Counted from the stretch's first letter, positions 32,808-42,236 are shown. The stretch is DNA of 64,000 nucleotides from Rhodothalassium salexigens DSM 2132 (GCF_004341375.1 NZ_SLXO01000010.1:43762-107761), one strand, 5' to 3'. The notes: a model not told the origin generated them from the sequence alone. Program-made: numbers and translations.

Positions 32808-33227
32808 ATGCGTCACCGCAAATCGGGCCGCAAATTCAATCGCACGTCGAGCCATCGCCAGGCCATGTTCAAGAACATGGCGCAGGCGCTGGTCAAACAC
32901 GAACAGATCGTCACCACTCTGCCCAAGGCCAAGGACCTGCGTCCGGTGGTCGAAAAGCTGATCACCCTGGGCAAGAAGGGCGGTCTGGCCAATCGTCGTC
33001 TGGCCATCGCGCGGCTCGGCGACGTCAAGCTCGCCGACAAGCTGTTCAGCGAACTGGCCGAGCGTTATCAGGACCGCCCCGGCGGCTATGTGCGGGTGCT
33101 GAAGGCCGGCTTCCGCACCGGCGACGCCGCGCCGATGGCGGTGATCGAACTGGTCGACCGCAACCCCGAGGCCAAGGGCCAGGATTCAGGGCCGGTCGAG
33201 ACCGAAGAGCTGGAAGAAGCGGCCTGA
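32808..33227 (+). CDS. rplQ: 50S ribosomal protein L17
   Basis: A 139-residue L17 at the tunnel exit. [20 protein letters not shown] and the KVAERYxDRPGGYxR-type block ([16 protein letters not shown]) are diagnostic. An acidic C-terminal tail follows. It is the last gene of the ribosomal cluster; a strong intrinsic terminator lies 58 bases beyond. Confidence 0.98.
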   Translation: MRHRKSGRKFNRTSSHRQAMFKNMAQALVKHEQIVTTLPKAKDLRPVVEKLITLGKKGGLANRRLAIARLGDVKLADKLFSELAERYQDRPGGYVRVLKAGFRTGDAAPMAVIELVDRNPEAKGQDSGPVETEELEEAA

Positions 33228-33285
33228 TCGGGCTGCGGCTTGCACCGGCAGGGCGGGTCGGCCATGGGCCGATAGCCAGAGGATG

Positions 33286-33313
33286 AAGGCGGCGCCCCGG
33301 TGCCGCCTTTTTT
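33286..33313 (+). terminator. Intrinsic terminator after rplQ
   Basis: GGCGGC (33288-33293) pairs with GCCGCC (33302-33307) around an 8-base loop, preceded by AA and followed by six Ts. It is the clearest Rho-independent terminator in the ribosomal region. Confidence 0.85.
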
Positions 33314-33380
33314 CGTGGCAATAGACGCCAGAGGCTTTTTCTCGGCACAACTGACAGCGTTTTGCGACGGGAGACGACAG

Positions 33381-34835
33381 ATGGCCAAGCTGTGGCTGAT
33401 GACGGCGGGACTGGGGGCGGCGTTGCTGCTGGGCGCGGCGGGCGCCAAGGTGCCGGTGGCTCAGGAGATCGAGCGCCAGGTGCCCCATGACCGCCAGGAT
33501 GTGCTGCTCAGCTATGCCCCGGTGGTCGAGCGGGTGGCGCCTGCGGTGGTCAACATCTACACGCGCAAGCAGGTGGCGGCGCGCGAGTCGGCCATGGCGC
33601 AGATGTTCCGCGAATTCTTCGGCCAGGACATCCCGCAGCGCCGGCGCCAGCGGGTGTTGTCGTCGCTCGGCTCGGGCGTCATCGTGCGCCCCGACGGGGT
33701 GATCGTCACCAACAACCATGTGGTCGCCGACGCCGACGAGATCACCGTCGCCTTGAGCGACCGGCGCGAATTCGATGCCGAGGTGGTGGTCGCCGACGAA
33801 CGCACCGATCTGGCCGTGCTGCGCATCGACACCGACGGCGAGAAGCTGCCCACCTTGGCGTTCGCCGATAGCGAGACCGCCATGGTCGGCGACATCGTGT
33901 TGGCGATCGGCAACCCCTTCGGCCTCAACCAGACGGTGACCAGCGGGATCGTCTCGGCGACCGCGCGCACGCGCGTCGGCATCACCGACCTCAATTTCTT
34001 CATCCAGACCGACGCGGCGATCAACCCGGGCAATTCCGGCGGCGCGCTGGTCGACCTGCAGGGCCGGCTGTTGGGCGTCAACTCGGCGATCTATTCGCGC
34101 TCGGGTCAGTCGGCGGGCATCGGCTTCGCGGTGCCGGCCAACATGGTCGAGACGGTGGTGCGCGCGGCGCTCAACGAGGGCGAGGTGGTGCGCCCGTGGA
34201 TCGGCGTCGCGACCCAGCCGGTGACCCGCAATCTGGCCGCCAGCCTCGGGCTCGACCGGCCCGGCGGCGTGTTGATCGACCGCTTGTATCCCAAGGGTCC
34301 GGCCGAGCGCGCCGGCCTGCGCCCGGGCGATGTGATCCTGGCGGTCAATGGGCGTGAGGTGCTGGACGAAAGCGCGCTGACCTTCCGCGTCGCCACCACC
34401 CGGCCGGGCAGCGCGGCGGCGGTCACCATCCTGCGCGACGGCCGCACCCGCGACATCGCGGTCGACGTGGCGCTGCCGCCCGAGCGGCCGAAGCGCGACC
34501 TGACCGCCCTCGACGGCCGGCACCCGTTCCAGGGCGTCGAGGTGGGCAATCTGTCGCCGCGCTTCAACGACGAACTGGGCCTCGACCCGTTCGCCGAGGG
34601 CGTGGTGGTGGTGGCGGTGGAGCGGCGCAGCCCGGCGGGGCGTCTGCGTTGGCTGCGCAAGGGCGACATCATCCGCGGCGTCGACGGCACCAAGGTGGAC
34701 GATGTGGCGGAGCTGGAGCGGCTGTTGGACGACACGGGCTCGCCGTTCAACTATCGCATCGAGCGCGACGGCCAGGTCGCCGACTGCGTCATCGCCGACC
34801 GCGGCCGCCGCTTCGGCTGCCAACGGGTGCGCTGA
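33381..34835 (+). CDS. Deg/HtrA-family periplasmic serine protease
   Basis: A 484-residue Do-like protease for envelope quality control. A short hydrophobic N-terminus (about 4-22) acts as a signal peptide or anchor. The trypsin-fold triad is visible: His113 in TNNHVV, Asp143 in RTDLAV and Ser219 in NPGNSGG. Two PDZ domains follow (about 250-340 and 375-470). ATG 33381 with GGGAGA upstream is preferred over an earlier in-frame start that would run into the terminator. It lies just after the ribosomal cluster and before rarA, an order seen in other alphaproteobacteria. Confidence 0.93.
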   Translation: MAKLWLMTAGLGAALLLGAAGAKVPVAQEIERQVPHDRQDVLLSYAPVVERVAPAVVNIYTRKQVAARESAMAQMFREFFGQDIPQRRRQRVLSSLGSGVIVRPDGVIVTNNHVVADADEITVALSDRREFDAEVVVADERTDLAVLRIDTDGEKLPTLAFADSETAMVGDIVLAIGNPFGLNQTVTSGIVSATARTRVGITDLNFFIQTDAAINPGNSGGALVDLQGRLLGVNSAIYSRSGQSAGIGFAVPANMVETVVRAALNEGEVVRPWIGVATQPVTRNLAASLGLDRPGGVLIDRLYPKGPAERAGLRPGDVILAVNGREVLDESALTFRVATTRPGSAAAVTILRDGRTRDIAVDVALPPERPKRDLTALDGRHPFQGVEVGNLSPRFNDELGLDPFAEGVVVVAVERRSPAGRLRWLRKGDIIRGVDGTKVDDVAELERLLDDTGSPFNYRIERDGQVADCVIADRGRRFGCQRVR

Positions 34836-34981
34836 CCGGGATGCTGACCGGAGCACCGATCGCCACCGCGGTCGGTCCGGGCGGGTCGGGCCGGGCGCCC
34901 GCTCACCAGCCGGCCCGGTGGCTTGTGTCGGTGGCCGGAACGGATTAGGAACACCGGTGTAGCACCGCGAGGCAGCAGCCC

Positions 34982-36295
34982 ATGAGTGATCTTTTCGAGC
35001 AGGCCGGCATGGCCGAGGCAGCGCCGCGGCCCTTGGCCGACCGGTTGCGGCCCACGGCGCTCGACCAGGTGGTCGGTCAGGACCATCTGTTGGGTGCCGG
35101 CGCGCCGCTTGCGCGCATGGTCGAAACCGGCCATCTGGGCTCGCTGGTATTGTGGGGGCCGCCCGGGACCGGCAAGACCACCATCGCCCGCCTGTTGGCC
35201 GAGCGCACCGGGCTCGCCTTTACCCAGGTGTCGGCGATCGGCACCGGCGTCGCCGAATTGCGCAAGGTGTTCGACCAGGCCGCCCAGCGCCGCCGCACCG
35301 GCCAGGGCACGCTGTTGTTCGTCGACGAGATCCACCGCTTCAACCGCGCCCAGCAGGACAGCTTTCTGCCCCATGTGGAGGACGGCACCGTCACCCTGGT
35401 CGGCGCGACCACCGAGAACCCGTCGTTCGAGCTCAACGCCGCCCTGCTCAGCCGCATGCAGGTGCTGGTGCTCAAGCGCCTCGACGACGCCGCGCTCGAC
35501 GCGCTCTTGGCCCGCGCCGAGGCGCATATGGGCCGCGCCTTGCCGCTGACCCATGAGGCGCGCGCGCAACTCAAGGCGATGGCCGATGGCGATGGGCGCT
35601 ATGCGCTGACCACCGCCGCGGCGGTCTTCGATCTGGCGCCCGGCCCGCTCGACCCCGCCGGCCTCGCCGAGTTGATCCAGCACCGCGCGCCCCACTATGA
35701 CAAGGACCGCGAAGAGCATTACAATCTGATTTCGGCGCTGCACAAGGCGCTGCGCGGTTCGGACCCGGACGCGGCGCTCTATTGGCTCGCGCGCATGCTC
35801 AGCGCCGGCGAGGACCCGCTTTATGTGGCGCGCCGGCTGATCCGCTTCGCCTCGGAGGATATCGGTCTGGCCGACCCTGCCGCCCTGACCCAGGCGCTCG
35901 CCGCGCGCCAGGCCTATGAGGTGCTCGGCAGCCCCGAGGGCGAGTTGGCGATCGTCCAGGCGACGCTCTATCTGGCCACCGCGCCCAAGTCGAACGCGGC
36001 CTATGCGGCGCAAAAGGCCGCCTGGGCCAAGGCGCGGGCGACCGGGTCGCTGATGCCGCCCAAGCATATCCTCAATGCGCCCACCGGCTTGATGAAGGAT
36101 CTGGGCTACGGCAAGGGCTATGCCTATGACCATGACACCGAGCAGGGCTTTTCGGGCCAGGACTATTTCCCCGACGAGATGGCGCGCGAGCAGTTCTACC
36201 GGCCGCGCGGTCGGGGCTATGAGGCCCGGGTCGCCGAGCGGCTGGCGGGCTGGGAGCGGCTGCGCGCCAAGGCTGGCCAGGACGGCGGCCGCTGA
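34982..36295 (+). CDS. rarA: Replication-associated recombination protein A (RarA/MgsA)
   Basis: A 437-residue clamp-loader-like AAA+ ATPase that acts at stalled replication forks. Walker A GPPGTGKTT (about residues 57-65), Walker B LLFVDEIHRF (about 112-121) and the sensor region GATTENPSF are present. The C-terminal half holds the tetramerisation domain (SALHKALRGSD, ASEDIGLADP) and MNPPKH-like block PPKHILNAPTGLMK. Length is normal. It lies between the protease and a DUF429-like gene. Confidence 0.95.
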   Translation: MSDLFEQAGMAEAAPRPLADRLRPTALDQVVGQDHLLGAGAPLARMVETGHLGSLVLWGPPGTGKTTIARLLAERTGLAFTQVSAIGTGVAELRKVFDQAAQRRRTGQGTLLFVDEIHRFNRAQQDSFLPHVEDGTVTLVGATTENPSFELNAALLSRMQVLVLKRLDDAALDALLARAEAHMGRALPLTHEARAQLKAMADGDGRYALTTAAAVFDLAPGPLDPAGLAELIQHRAPHYDKDREEHYNLISALHKALRGSDPDAALYWLARMLSAGEDPLYVARRLIRFASEDIGLADPAALTQALAARQAYEVLGSPEGELAIVQATLYLATAPKSNAAYAAQKAAWAKARATGSLMPPKHILNAPTGLMKDLGYGKGYAYDHDTEQGFSGQDYFPDEMAREQFYRPRGRGYEARVAERLAGWERLRAKAGQDGGR

Positions 36296-36340
36296 TCGGC
36301 CGGCCGGGCGCGCTTGGCCGGCGCGACCGGACCGCCGCCG

Positions 36341-37228
36341 ATGACCTGGGGCGCCTTCGACGCCTTCGTCGCCATCGACTGGACCGGGGCGGTGGGGCGC
36401 CGGCATCCCGGCATTGCCGTGGCGCTGGCCGAGCCCGGCCGGGCCGCGCCCCGGCTGGTCTGGCCCGAAGACCGGGGGGCCTGGTCGCGCACCGGCGTGC
36501 TCGCCTGGCTCGGCGAGGCGGCGGCGGTGCGCCGGCTGCTGGTCGGTTTCGACTTTTCCTTCTCGCTGCCGTTCATCGATCTCGGCGCCTATGCCCCCGG
36601 TCTCGACGCCGCCCGGGTGCCGACGCGCGCGCGCGACCTGTGGGCGTGGCTCGACGCCCTCGCCGCCGGCACCGAGGGCGCGGAGGATCTGGGGCCGGGG
36701 ACAATCGCCCGCGACGGCCCGCTGGCCGCCTATTTTCTGACCGCCAAGCCGGCCGGCCGGCACTTCCAGCGCCGCTTTCGGCTGACCGAGCATCTGTGCC
36801 GCGAGGCCGGGCAGGGCAATGCCCAGTGCGTGTTTCACCTGATCGGCCCCAACCAGGTGGGCAAGGCGTCGCTCGCCGGGATGCGCCTGCTGCACCGTTT
36901 GGACGGTTTCGCCGTCTGGCCGTTCGACCGGCGGCAAACCGGCGCGTCGGTGGCGGTGGAGATCTATACCGGCCTGTGCATCCGCGACGCCGGTCTCGGC
37001 CAGCGCAAGGTCGCCGACCATGCCGGGCTCGCCGAGGCGCTCGGCGCCCTGGCCAGCGACGCGGTGGCGCCGGATGGCGATGCTGCGGCGCTCAACGACC
37101 ATGGCGCCGACGCGCTGATCGGGGCGGCGTGGCTGCGCGCGCGCGCCGGCGATGCCCGGCTCTGGCGGCCGCGTGCGTTGTCGGCTAAGGTGCGCCGCGC
37201 CGAGGGCTGGACCTTCGGCGTTGTGTAA
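36341..37228 (+). CDS. DUF429-like uncharacterised protein
   Basis: A 295-residue protein starting with AFDAFVAIDWTGA, a beta strand ending in an acidic residue as in RNase H-like folds. A second strand carries LVGFDFSFSLPF (about 69-80), and a later segment has GAWLRARAGDARLW-type sequence (AAWLRARAGDARLW). These fit DUF429, whose function is unknown. ATG 36341 is preferred over a TTG at 36314. It lies between rarA and crcB on the same strand with short gaps, so co-transcription is likely, but no function can be inferred from that. Confidence 0.7.
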   Translation: MTWGAFDAFVAIDWTGAVGRRHPGIAVALAEPGRAAPRLVWPEDRGAWSRTGVLAWLGEAAAVRRLLVGFDFSFSLPFIDLGAYAPGLDAARVPTRARDLWAWLDALAAGTEGAEDLGPGTIARDGPLAAYFLTAKPAGRHFQRRFRLTEHLCREAGQGNAQCVFHLIGPNQVGKASLAGMRLLHRLDGFAVWPFDRRQTGASVAVEIYTGLCIRDAGLGQRKVADHAGLAEALGALASDAVAPDGDAAALNDHGADALIGAAWLRARAGDARLWRPRALSAKVRRAEGWTFGVV

Positions 37229-37252
37229 GCCGATTTCAGGAGTGCGTGTTCC

Positions 37253-37660
37253 ATGGCCGGTGTTCCGCCCGTCCTTGCCATCGCCCTTGGCGGGGCCCTG
37301 GGCGCCGTCAGTCGGCACTATGTCTCGGCGACGGTCATGCGCTGGTGGGGCCAGACCGGCGGCGGGGCGTTTCCGCTTGGCACCCTGGCGGTCAATGTGG
37401 CGGGCTCGGCGCTGATGGGGCTGCTGGTCGGCCTGTTGGTCGGCCGCTTCGACGCCGGCGTCGCGTTGCGCTCGTTCCTGACCGTGGGCTTTCTGGGCGG
37501 TTTCACCACCTTTTCCACCTTTTCGCTGGAGACCATGCTGCTGATCGAAAAGAACCAATGGGCCCTGGCCGGCGCGTATGCGCTGCTGTCGGTGGGGTTG
37601 TGCGTGGCCGCTGCGTTTGCCGGTCTGGCGCTTGCCCGCGGCGTGGGGGCTGGCCTGTGA
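37253..37660 (+). CDS. crcB: Fluoride channel CrcB/Fluc
   Basis: A 135-residue four-helix membrane protein that exports fluoride as a dual-topology dimer. The signature GGFTTFSTFSLETM (about 82-95) with the pore Phe residues, and the N-terminal GGALGAVSRHY, are intact, as is the Asn in GTLAVNVAGS. No fluoride riboswitch was recognised upstream. The TGA overlaps the GTG start of the next gene. Confidence 0.95.
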   Translation: MAGVPPVLAIALGGALGAVSRHYVSATVMRWWGQTGGGAFPLGTLAVNVAGSALMGLLVGLLVGRFDAGVALRSFLTVGFLGGFTTFSTFSLETMLLIEKNQWALAGAYALLSVGLCVAAAFAGLALARGVGAGL

Positions 37661-38655
37661 GCGGCGCCGAGACGGTGACGGTCGGCGCCGAGGACGACGG
37701 GGTCCGCCTCGACCGCTGGTTCAAGCGCCACTATCCGGGGCTTGGCTTCGGCGCGGTGTCCAAGCTGGTGCGCACCGGCCAGGTGCGGGTCGACGGCAAG
37801 CGTGCCAAGGTGGGCGACCGCCTGGTCGCGGGCCAGGCGGTGCGCGTGCCGCCCATGGACCGTGAGGCGGCGCGTCAGCCGGCGGCGGGGCCGGCGGCCA
37901 AGCCGCGCCCGGCGGTGTCGGCGCGCGACGCGGCGGATCTGCGCGCCCGGGTGCTGCACAAGGACGACCATGTGCTGGCGATCGCCAAGCCGGCGGGGCT
38001 CGCGGTCCAGGGCGGCTCGGGGGTGGCGAGGCATCTCGACGGGATGCTCGACGCGCTGACGTTCGAGAAGGACGAGCGCCCGCGGCTGATCCACCGGCTC
38101 GACAAGGACACCTCGGGCGTGCTGTTGCTGGGCCGTACGGCGCAGGCCGCCGCCCAGTTGGGCAAGGCGTTTCGCAGCCGGGCCGCGCACAAGGTCTATT
38201 GGGCGCTGGTCATGCGCGTGCCCCGGGTGCGCGCGGGCGAGATCCGCGGCGCCATGGACAAGCAGGGCGGCGCGGGCCAGGAGAAAATGGCGCTCGACCC
38301 CGAGGGCAAGGCGGCGGTGACGCTCTATTCGGTGGTCGACCAGGCAGCACAGAAGGCCAGTTGGTTGGCGCTCAAGCCGCTGACCGGGCGCACCCACCAG
38401 TTGCGCGTGCACAGTGCCGCGATCAATCACCCGATCGTCGGCGACGGCAAGTATGGCGGGCGCGAGGCGTTTCTGGGCGGCCAGGTGTCGCGCAACCTGC
38501 ACCTGCACGCGCGCGCGATCACGCTGCCCCATCCGGCGGGCGGGCGGCTCAGCGTCACCGCGCCGCTCGAAGGCCATATGCTGAAAACCTGGGAGACCTT
38601 CGGCTGGGACCCCGATTATGCCGAGGACCCGTTCGAGGACGACGGCGCGCGCTGA
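37657..38655 (+). CDS. RluC/RluD-type 23S rRNA pseudouridine synthase
   Basis: A 332-residue enzyme with an N-terminal S4 RNA-binding domain (RLDRWFKRHYPGL to VRVDGKRAKVGDRL, about 13-55) and a catalytic domain with HRLDKDTSGVLLLGRT, whose Asp is the active-site residue. The C-terminal LTGRTHQLRVH block is also present. These fit the RluC subgroup that modifies 23S rRNA. The GTG start at 37657 overlaps the crcB stop; the frame runs further upstream inside crcB but that part is not credible as protein. Confidence 0.92.
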   Translation: MSGAETVTVGAEDDGVRLDRWFKRHYPGLGFGAVSKLVRTGQVRVDGKRAKVGDRLVAGQAVRVPPMDREAARQPAAGPAAKPRPAVSARDAADLRARVLHKDDHVLAIAKPAGLAVQGGSGVARHLDGMLDALTFEKDERPRLIHRLDKDTSGVLLLGRTAQAAAQLGKAFRSRAAHKVYWALVMRVPRVRAGEIRGAMDKQGGAGQEKMALDPEGKAAVTLYSVVDQAAQKASWLALKPLTGRTHQLRVHSAAINHPIVGDGKYGGREAFLGGQVSRNLHLHARAITLPHPAGGRLSVTAPLEGHMLKTWETFGWDPDYAEDPFEDDGAR

Positions 38656-38726
38656 CCGCGGGATTGACTGATCGGCTGATTGACTGACCCGGTGGCCGCG
38701 CGTCGCCCCCGTTGCTTCCGTTGCCC

Positions 38727-38760
38727 CCGCCGCCCGCCGGAACTGGCCGGTGGGCGGCGG
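38727..38760. terminator. Bidirectional terminator-like hairpin
   Basis: A 14-bp stem with one G-T pair (38727-38740 with 38747-38760) and a 6-base loop lies between the convergent pseudouridine synthase and metalloprotease genes. There is no clear T-run on either side. The position suggests it separates the two transcripts. Confidence 0.5.
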
Positions 38761-38767
38761 GCGGTGG

Positions 38768-40489
38768 TCAGAAGACGTCGCCGGTCGATCCGAATTCCAG
38801 GTCGTTGGTGAGGCCCAGGTCATTGGCCCAGATCAGCGGCGCGCGCTCGGTGCCGAGCGCCTCGAACCCGTCGGGCTCGGCGCGGCCGGCGAGGCTGCGC
38901 AGGTCGAGCCCCCGGGCGTCGGCCCAGTCGCTGCCCGAAACGAGGATCGGGTCGGTTTCGAACGCGAAGCCGTCGTCGGCGAACAGGCCGGCACTCACAT
39001 AGATGTCGTCGAGCCGATTGCCCGACGGCGCGCCGCCCATAAGCCCGGCGATCGGGTCGCCGCCGAGCAGAACCGAGCCTGAGGGCACCACGCTGACCGT
39101 CTGGCTGCCGCCCGGCCCGCCTTGCAGGATCAGGTCGATGGTCACGGTGTCGGTCTGCTGGGCGCCGATCTGCGCGCCGGCGAGTACCGCCTGGGCCGGG
39201 TTGAACAGGGTCACGTCGATGCTGGCGGTGACCGATTGGCCTTGGGCCACGCTCGACACGCCGAACACCTCGGTGAAGCTGAGCGTCACCGTCTCCGACG
39301 TGTCGCCGGGCTGGAACAGCACCCGGCCGTCGAGATTGGTGCCGGCGCTGGTGGCCAGGTCCAGCCCCACCGACGACGAGACGGTGCTGAACGGCGGCGC
39401 GCTGGAGAGCACGATGCCGATGTCGAGGCTGCCCGCCCCGGTGCCGGCAAGCCCCGACACGCTGACCGTGGGCACCGCCGAGGCCGGCAGGCCGTCGAGG
39501 ATGTTGATGAACGGCGCCTGGTTGATGTTGGTGACCGAGTGACCGATGTCGGCGAACAGCGCCAGTTCGGTGGCGCCGATATCGGCCCGGTCGCCCTGGA
39601 TGACGAACGGGTTCATCAGCGACAGGCGCAGGTCCACCGGCGTGCCGAAGCTGTTGCCGGTATTGCCCAGGAAGTGCGAGATGTCCGAACCGCCGCTGCC
39701 GGTGGTGTATTCAAGCGGCACGCCGCCACCATAGAGCGCCACGCTGTTCGGCCCGGTGAACAAGGGCACGCCCGAACTGTCGTCGATGAACAGGTCGTAC
39801 TGGGTCGCCGCCGTGATCGTGCCGAAGCCGAGGAAGTTGCCGCTGGGCAGGCTGCTGGCCACCGGCACGCTGTTGGCCAGGCCGAGGAAGCCCAAACCGT
39901 GGCCCAGTTCGTGCAGGATCACCGAATAGAAGTCGATCTGGTTCGATGGCACCGGGTCGTCCAGTTCCGGGTCGAAGAAGAACTGGCCGCCGTTGATCAG
40001 CTGTTCGTTGACGTTGACGATGATGTCGGGCGTGCTGCCGTTGAAATCGGTGCCGGTCTGCAGCTCCAGCAGGCTGCCGGCGATCACCGTGCCTATGTCG
40101 CCGGCGTCGAAGCTGCCGCTGCCGTTGCGGTCGACGAAGTTGCCGTCGAAGAAGATGCTGCCAGGCCCCGCCGACGCCACGGCGTTGGTGCCGCCCACAT
40201 TGACCTGGACGTCCAGATTGGCGTTGCCGAAGCCGTTGAGGAAGTGTCCCCAGGCTTCGAGCGCCTTTTCGGTGATCGTCTCGAACAGGGTGAGGATCGA
40301 CGCGGCGGTGCCGCCGACCTGGTCGACGATGGCCACGGTGAAGTCGAAGCCCTGCTGGCTGGCCTTGAACCCGAACGCATCGGACGGCAGTTCGGTGCCC
40401 ATATAGGGCAGGGCCGCCCCGGCGAGCAGGCCGGCAAGGTCGAGGCCGTCCTCGCCTTCGTGGTGATGGTGATGGTGCGCATGAGTCAT
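38768..40489 (-). CDS. Secreted-type HELGH metalloprotease with natural His-rich N-terminus
   Basis: A protein of about 573 residues. It begins MTHAHHHHHHEGEDG, a native run of six His. A zinc motif HELGHGLGFLG is at 193-203. The third metzincin His is replaced by Gly203, so the third ligand is uncertain. A calcium-loop-like DRNGSGSFDAGD lies at 120-131. The C-terminal third is rich in Val/Ser/Thr strands and resembles Calx-beta-type repeats. There is no N-terminal signal peptide, no Cys was seen, and it ends in acidic plus DVF, which fits type I secretion, by inference. The 40489 start has GGAG upstream; ATG 40504 is possible. Confidence 0.75.
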   Translation of the reverse strand: MTHAHHHHHHEGEDGLDLAGLLAGAALPYMGTELPSDAFGFKASQQGFDFTVAIVDQVGGTAASILTLFETITEKALEAWGHFLNGFGNANLDVQVNVGGTNAVASAGPGSIFFDGNFVDRNGSGSFDAGDIGTVIAGSLLELQTGTDFNGSTPDIIVNVNEQLINGGQFFFDPELDDPVPSNQIDFYSVILHELGHGLGFLGLANSVPVASSLPSGNFLGFGTITAATQYDLFIDDSSGVPLFTGPNSVALYGGGVPLEYTTGSGGSDISHFLGNTGNSFGTPVDLRLSLMNPFVIQGDRADIGATELALFADIGHSVTNINQAPFINILDGLPASAVPTVSVSGLAGTGAGSLDIGIVLSSAPPFSTVSSSVGLDLATSAGTNLDGRVLFQPGDTSETVTLSFTEVFGVSSVAQGQSVTASIDVTLFNPAQAVLAGAQIGAQQTDTVTIDLILQGGPGGSQTVSVVPSGSVLLGGDPIAGLMGGAPSGNRLDDIYVSAGLFADDGFAFETDPILVSGSDWADARGLDLRSLAGRAEPDGFEALGTERAPLIWANDLGLTNDLEFGSTGDVF

Positions 40490-40504
40490 CGCATCTGGCT
40501 CCAT

Positions 40505-40786
40505 GGCAACGGGATGAGGGAGATAAGCTTTGGGTTTATTGTCTTACTTAGCATACGTCCTATCACGTGCATCATAAGGAATAAACAAAAAATATTTTCA
40601 ATGAATTGTTGCTGTTCAGGGTTGCATGGCCAGCCTGTCCGGCAACATTGAGTGTCAAACGGGGGGCGACGGGGCGCCGCCGGCGCGGCCCTCTCGCCTT
40701 CCGTGTCGAAACCCACTAAACCCCTTCGCGCGGGGCGGGCGTGCGCGCGCCTCGTGCCGGCTTGGATTGAGAGAGGATCGATCACG
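40505..40786. other. AT-rich divergent promoter region
   Basis: The region between the divergent metalloprotease and HAD phosphatase genes contains a markedly AT-rich stretch (about 40525-40620) in otherwise very GC-rich DNA. On the minus strand a TATGAT box (40571-40576) could serve the protease gene. No gene is supported here. The base composition suggests an acquired or silenced promoter, or a binding site for a nucleoid protein. Confidence 0.45.
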
Positions 40787-41479
40787 ATGGCGCAACGCGT
40801 CTCCGCCGACCGGCCGTTGCGGCTGGTGGTGTTCGATTGCGACGGCACGCTGGTGGACAGCCAGGGCATTATCGTTCGCACCATGGAACGGGTTTTCGAT
40901 GCCGCCGGCCTGCCGCGGCCCGATGCCAACGCGGTGCGCCGGGTGGTGGGCTTGTCCTTGCCCGAGGCGATCGCGCACTTGCTGCCCGACCTCGACGCGC
41001 CCGACCATCATGAACTGGCCGGCCATTACAAGCGCGCCTTCGCCGATATGCGGGCCGCCGGCGGCGATGCCGACGAATCGCTCTATCCCGGGATCGCGGC
41101 ACTGCTGGCGGCGCTGGACGATGCCGGCTATCTGATGGGGGTGGCGACCGGCAAGTCGTCGCGTGGGCTTGCCTTGACGTTGGACAGGTACGGCCTTGCA
41201 CGGTATTTTATCACTTTGCAGACGGCGGACCTGCATCCCTCGAAGCCGCACCCGGCGATGCTGCGCACGGCGATCGCCGAGGCCGGCGCCGAGCCCGAGC
41301 AGACCGTGCTGATCGGCGACACGCGCTATGACATGGCGATGGCGCGCAGTGCCGGCGCCCATGGCCTGGGCGTTACCTGGGGCTATCACCCCGGCGACGA
41401 ACTGATCGAAGCCGGGGCGCGCGGGCTGGCCGACCGGGCCGCGGATGTGCCCGCGCTGGTCGCCGGCCTGATCGACTAG
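40787..41479 (+). CDS. HAD-family phosphatase (phosphoglycolate phosphatase-like)
   Basis: A 230-residue hydrolase. Motif I DCDGTLVDS (about residues 17-25) has the nucleophile and acid/base aspartates. Motif II is in GVATGKSSRG, motif III uses the Lys of SKPHPAM, and motif IV is LIGDTRYDMAMA. A helical cap follows motif I. Substrate is unknown; similar genes are annotated as phosphoglycolate phosphatase or nucleotide phosphatases. ATG 40787 with GAGAGGA upstream is preferred over an upstream in-frame start. It precedes ATP12 and pccB, an order common in alphaproteobacteria. Confidence 0.9.
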   Translation: MAQRVSADRPLRLVVFDCDGTLVDSQGIIVRTMERVFDAAGLPRPDANAVRRVVGLSLPEAIAHLLPDLDAPDHHELAGHYKRAFADMRAAGGDADESLYPGIAALLAALDDAGYLMGVATGKSSRGLALTLDRYGLARYFITLQTADLHPSKPHPAMLRTAIAEAGAEPEQTVLIGDTRYDMAMARSAGAHGLGVTWGYHPGDELIEAGARGLADRAADVPALVAGLID

Positions 41480-41546
41480 CGCCGCCGGTGAGCCGGCATG
41501 TTGGCGTTGATTTGGCGGATAATCTTGACGAACAGACGGATCGCGA

Positions 41547-42230
41547 ATGACTTCCACACCGCGCCATAGCGAAACGCCGCCGCGCAAACGCCCGGATTGG
41601 GTTGTGCGGCACCTGGAACAGCCATCGACTGTGCCGGCGACCGATCCGCAGGCCCGCGAGGGGTATTGGCTCCTGGTCGTCGGCGCGGTCCTGTGTTTTG
41701 CGGTCACCGCGCTGATACTGGTCTATCGAGGCTGGTTTTTGGCGGGCTCCGACGCCCGGGCGTTCGTGTATCTGAGCCTGCTGGGCTTCTCGACCATCGG
41801 CGGTCTGTTCTTCATCGGCGCGTTCCGGATGCGGTCGCTGGGCGACAAGGTCCTGAACAAGACGCCGCGCCGGCGCGCCCGGCCGCTGCCGGTCTCGCAC
41901 CTGCGCTTCGGTGCTGAAACAACGTCGGGCGCCCAGGTCAAGCGCCAGTCTTCGGCCCGGTTGCAACGCCGCCAGGCCCGGCGCGAGGCGCTGCGCCACA
42001 TGCCGCGTGCCAGCCAACGCCCCGCCGTGCGGCCGGCCGCCAAGCCCGGCCCGGGCACCGGCCCCGCTGACCGGGCGGCCGAGACACCGGCCCACCGGCA
42101 CGGCGACGATGGTGTCGCGCCCCCGGCGACCGCCACGCCCGCACCGCCGCCGGCCTCGCCCTCCGCTGCGCCGCCCTCTGCTGCGCCGTCATCCTCCGCA
42201 CCGACCTCCGATCCCGACCCGAAAGGCTGA
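41547..42230 (+). CDS. Two-transmembrane hypothetical protein
   Basis: A 227-residue protein with a Pro/Arg-rich cytoplasmic-type N-terminus (to about residue 38), two hydrophobic helices (about 40-60 and 74-93), and a long basic then Ala/Pro-rich C-terminal tail that looks disordered. No known domain was recognised. It lies 67 bases after the HAD gene and 6 before the ATP12 gene, so it probably shares their transcript. A role in the assembly of a membrane complex is possible but unsupported. Confidence 0.7.
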   Translation: MTSTPRHSETPPRKRPDWVVRHLEQPSTVPATDPQAREGYWLLVVGAVLCFAVTALILVYRGWFLAGSDARAFVYLSLLGFSTIGGLFFIGAFRMRSLGDKVLNKTPRRRARPLPVSHLRFGAETTSGAQVKRQSSARLQRRQARREALRHMPRASQRPAVRPAAKPGPGTGPADRAAETPAHRHGDDGVAPPATATPAPPPASPSAAPPSAAPSSSAPTSDPDPKG

Positions 42231-42236
42231 CGGTCC

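Noticed and set aside
37246..37656. Extended start of the pseudouridine synthase inside crcB
   Set aside because: The upstream part is crcB in another frame; the S4 domain begins right after the GTG at 37657.
40455..40486. Short GTGATG-type repeat that might be a CRISPR unit or a cloning tag
   Set aside because: It is just the codons of the His run within a continuous native gene; no spacers, and vector sequence is absent.
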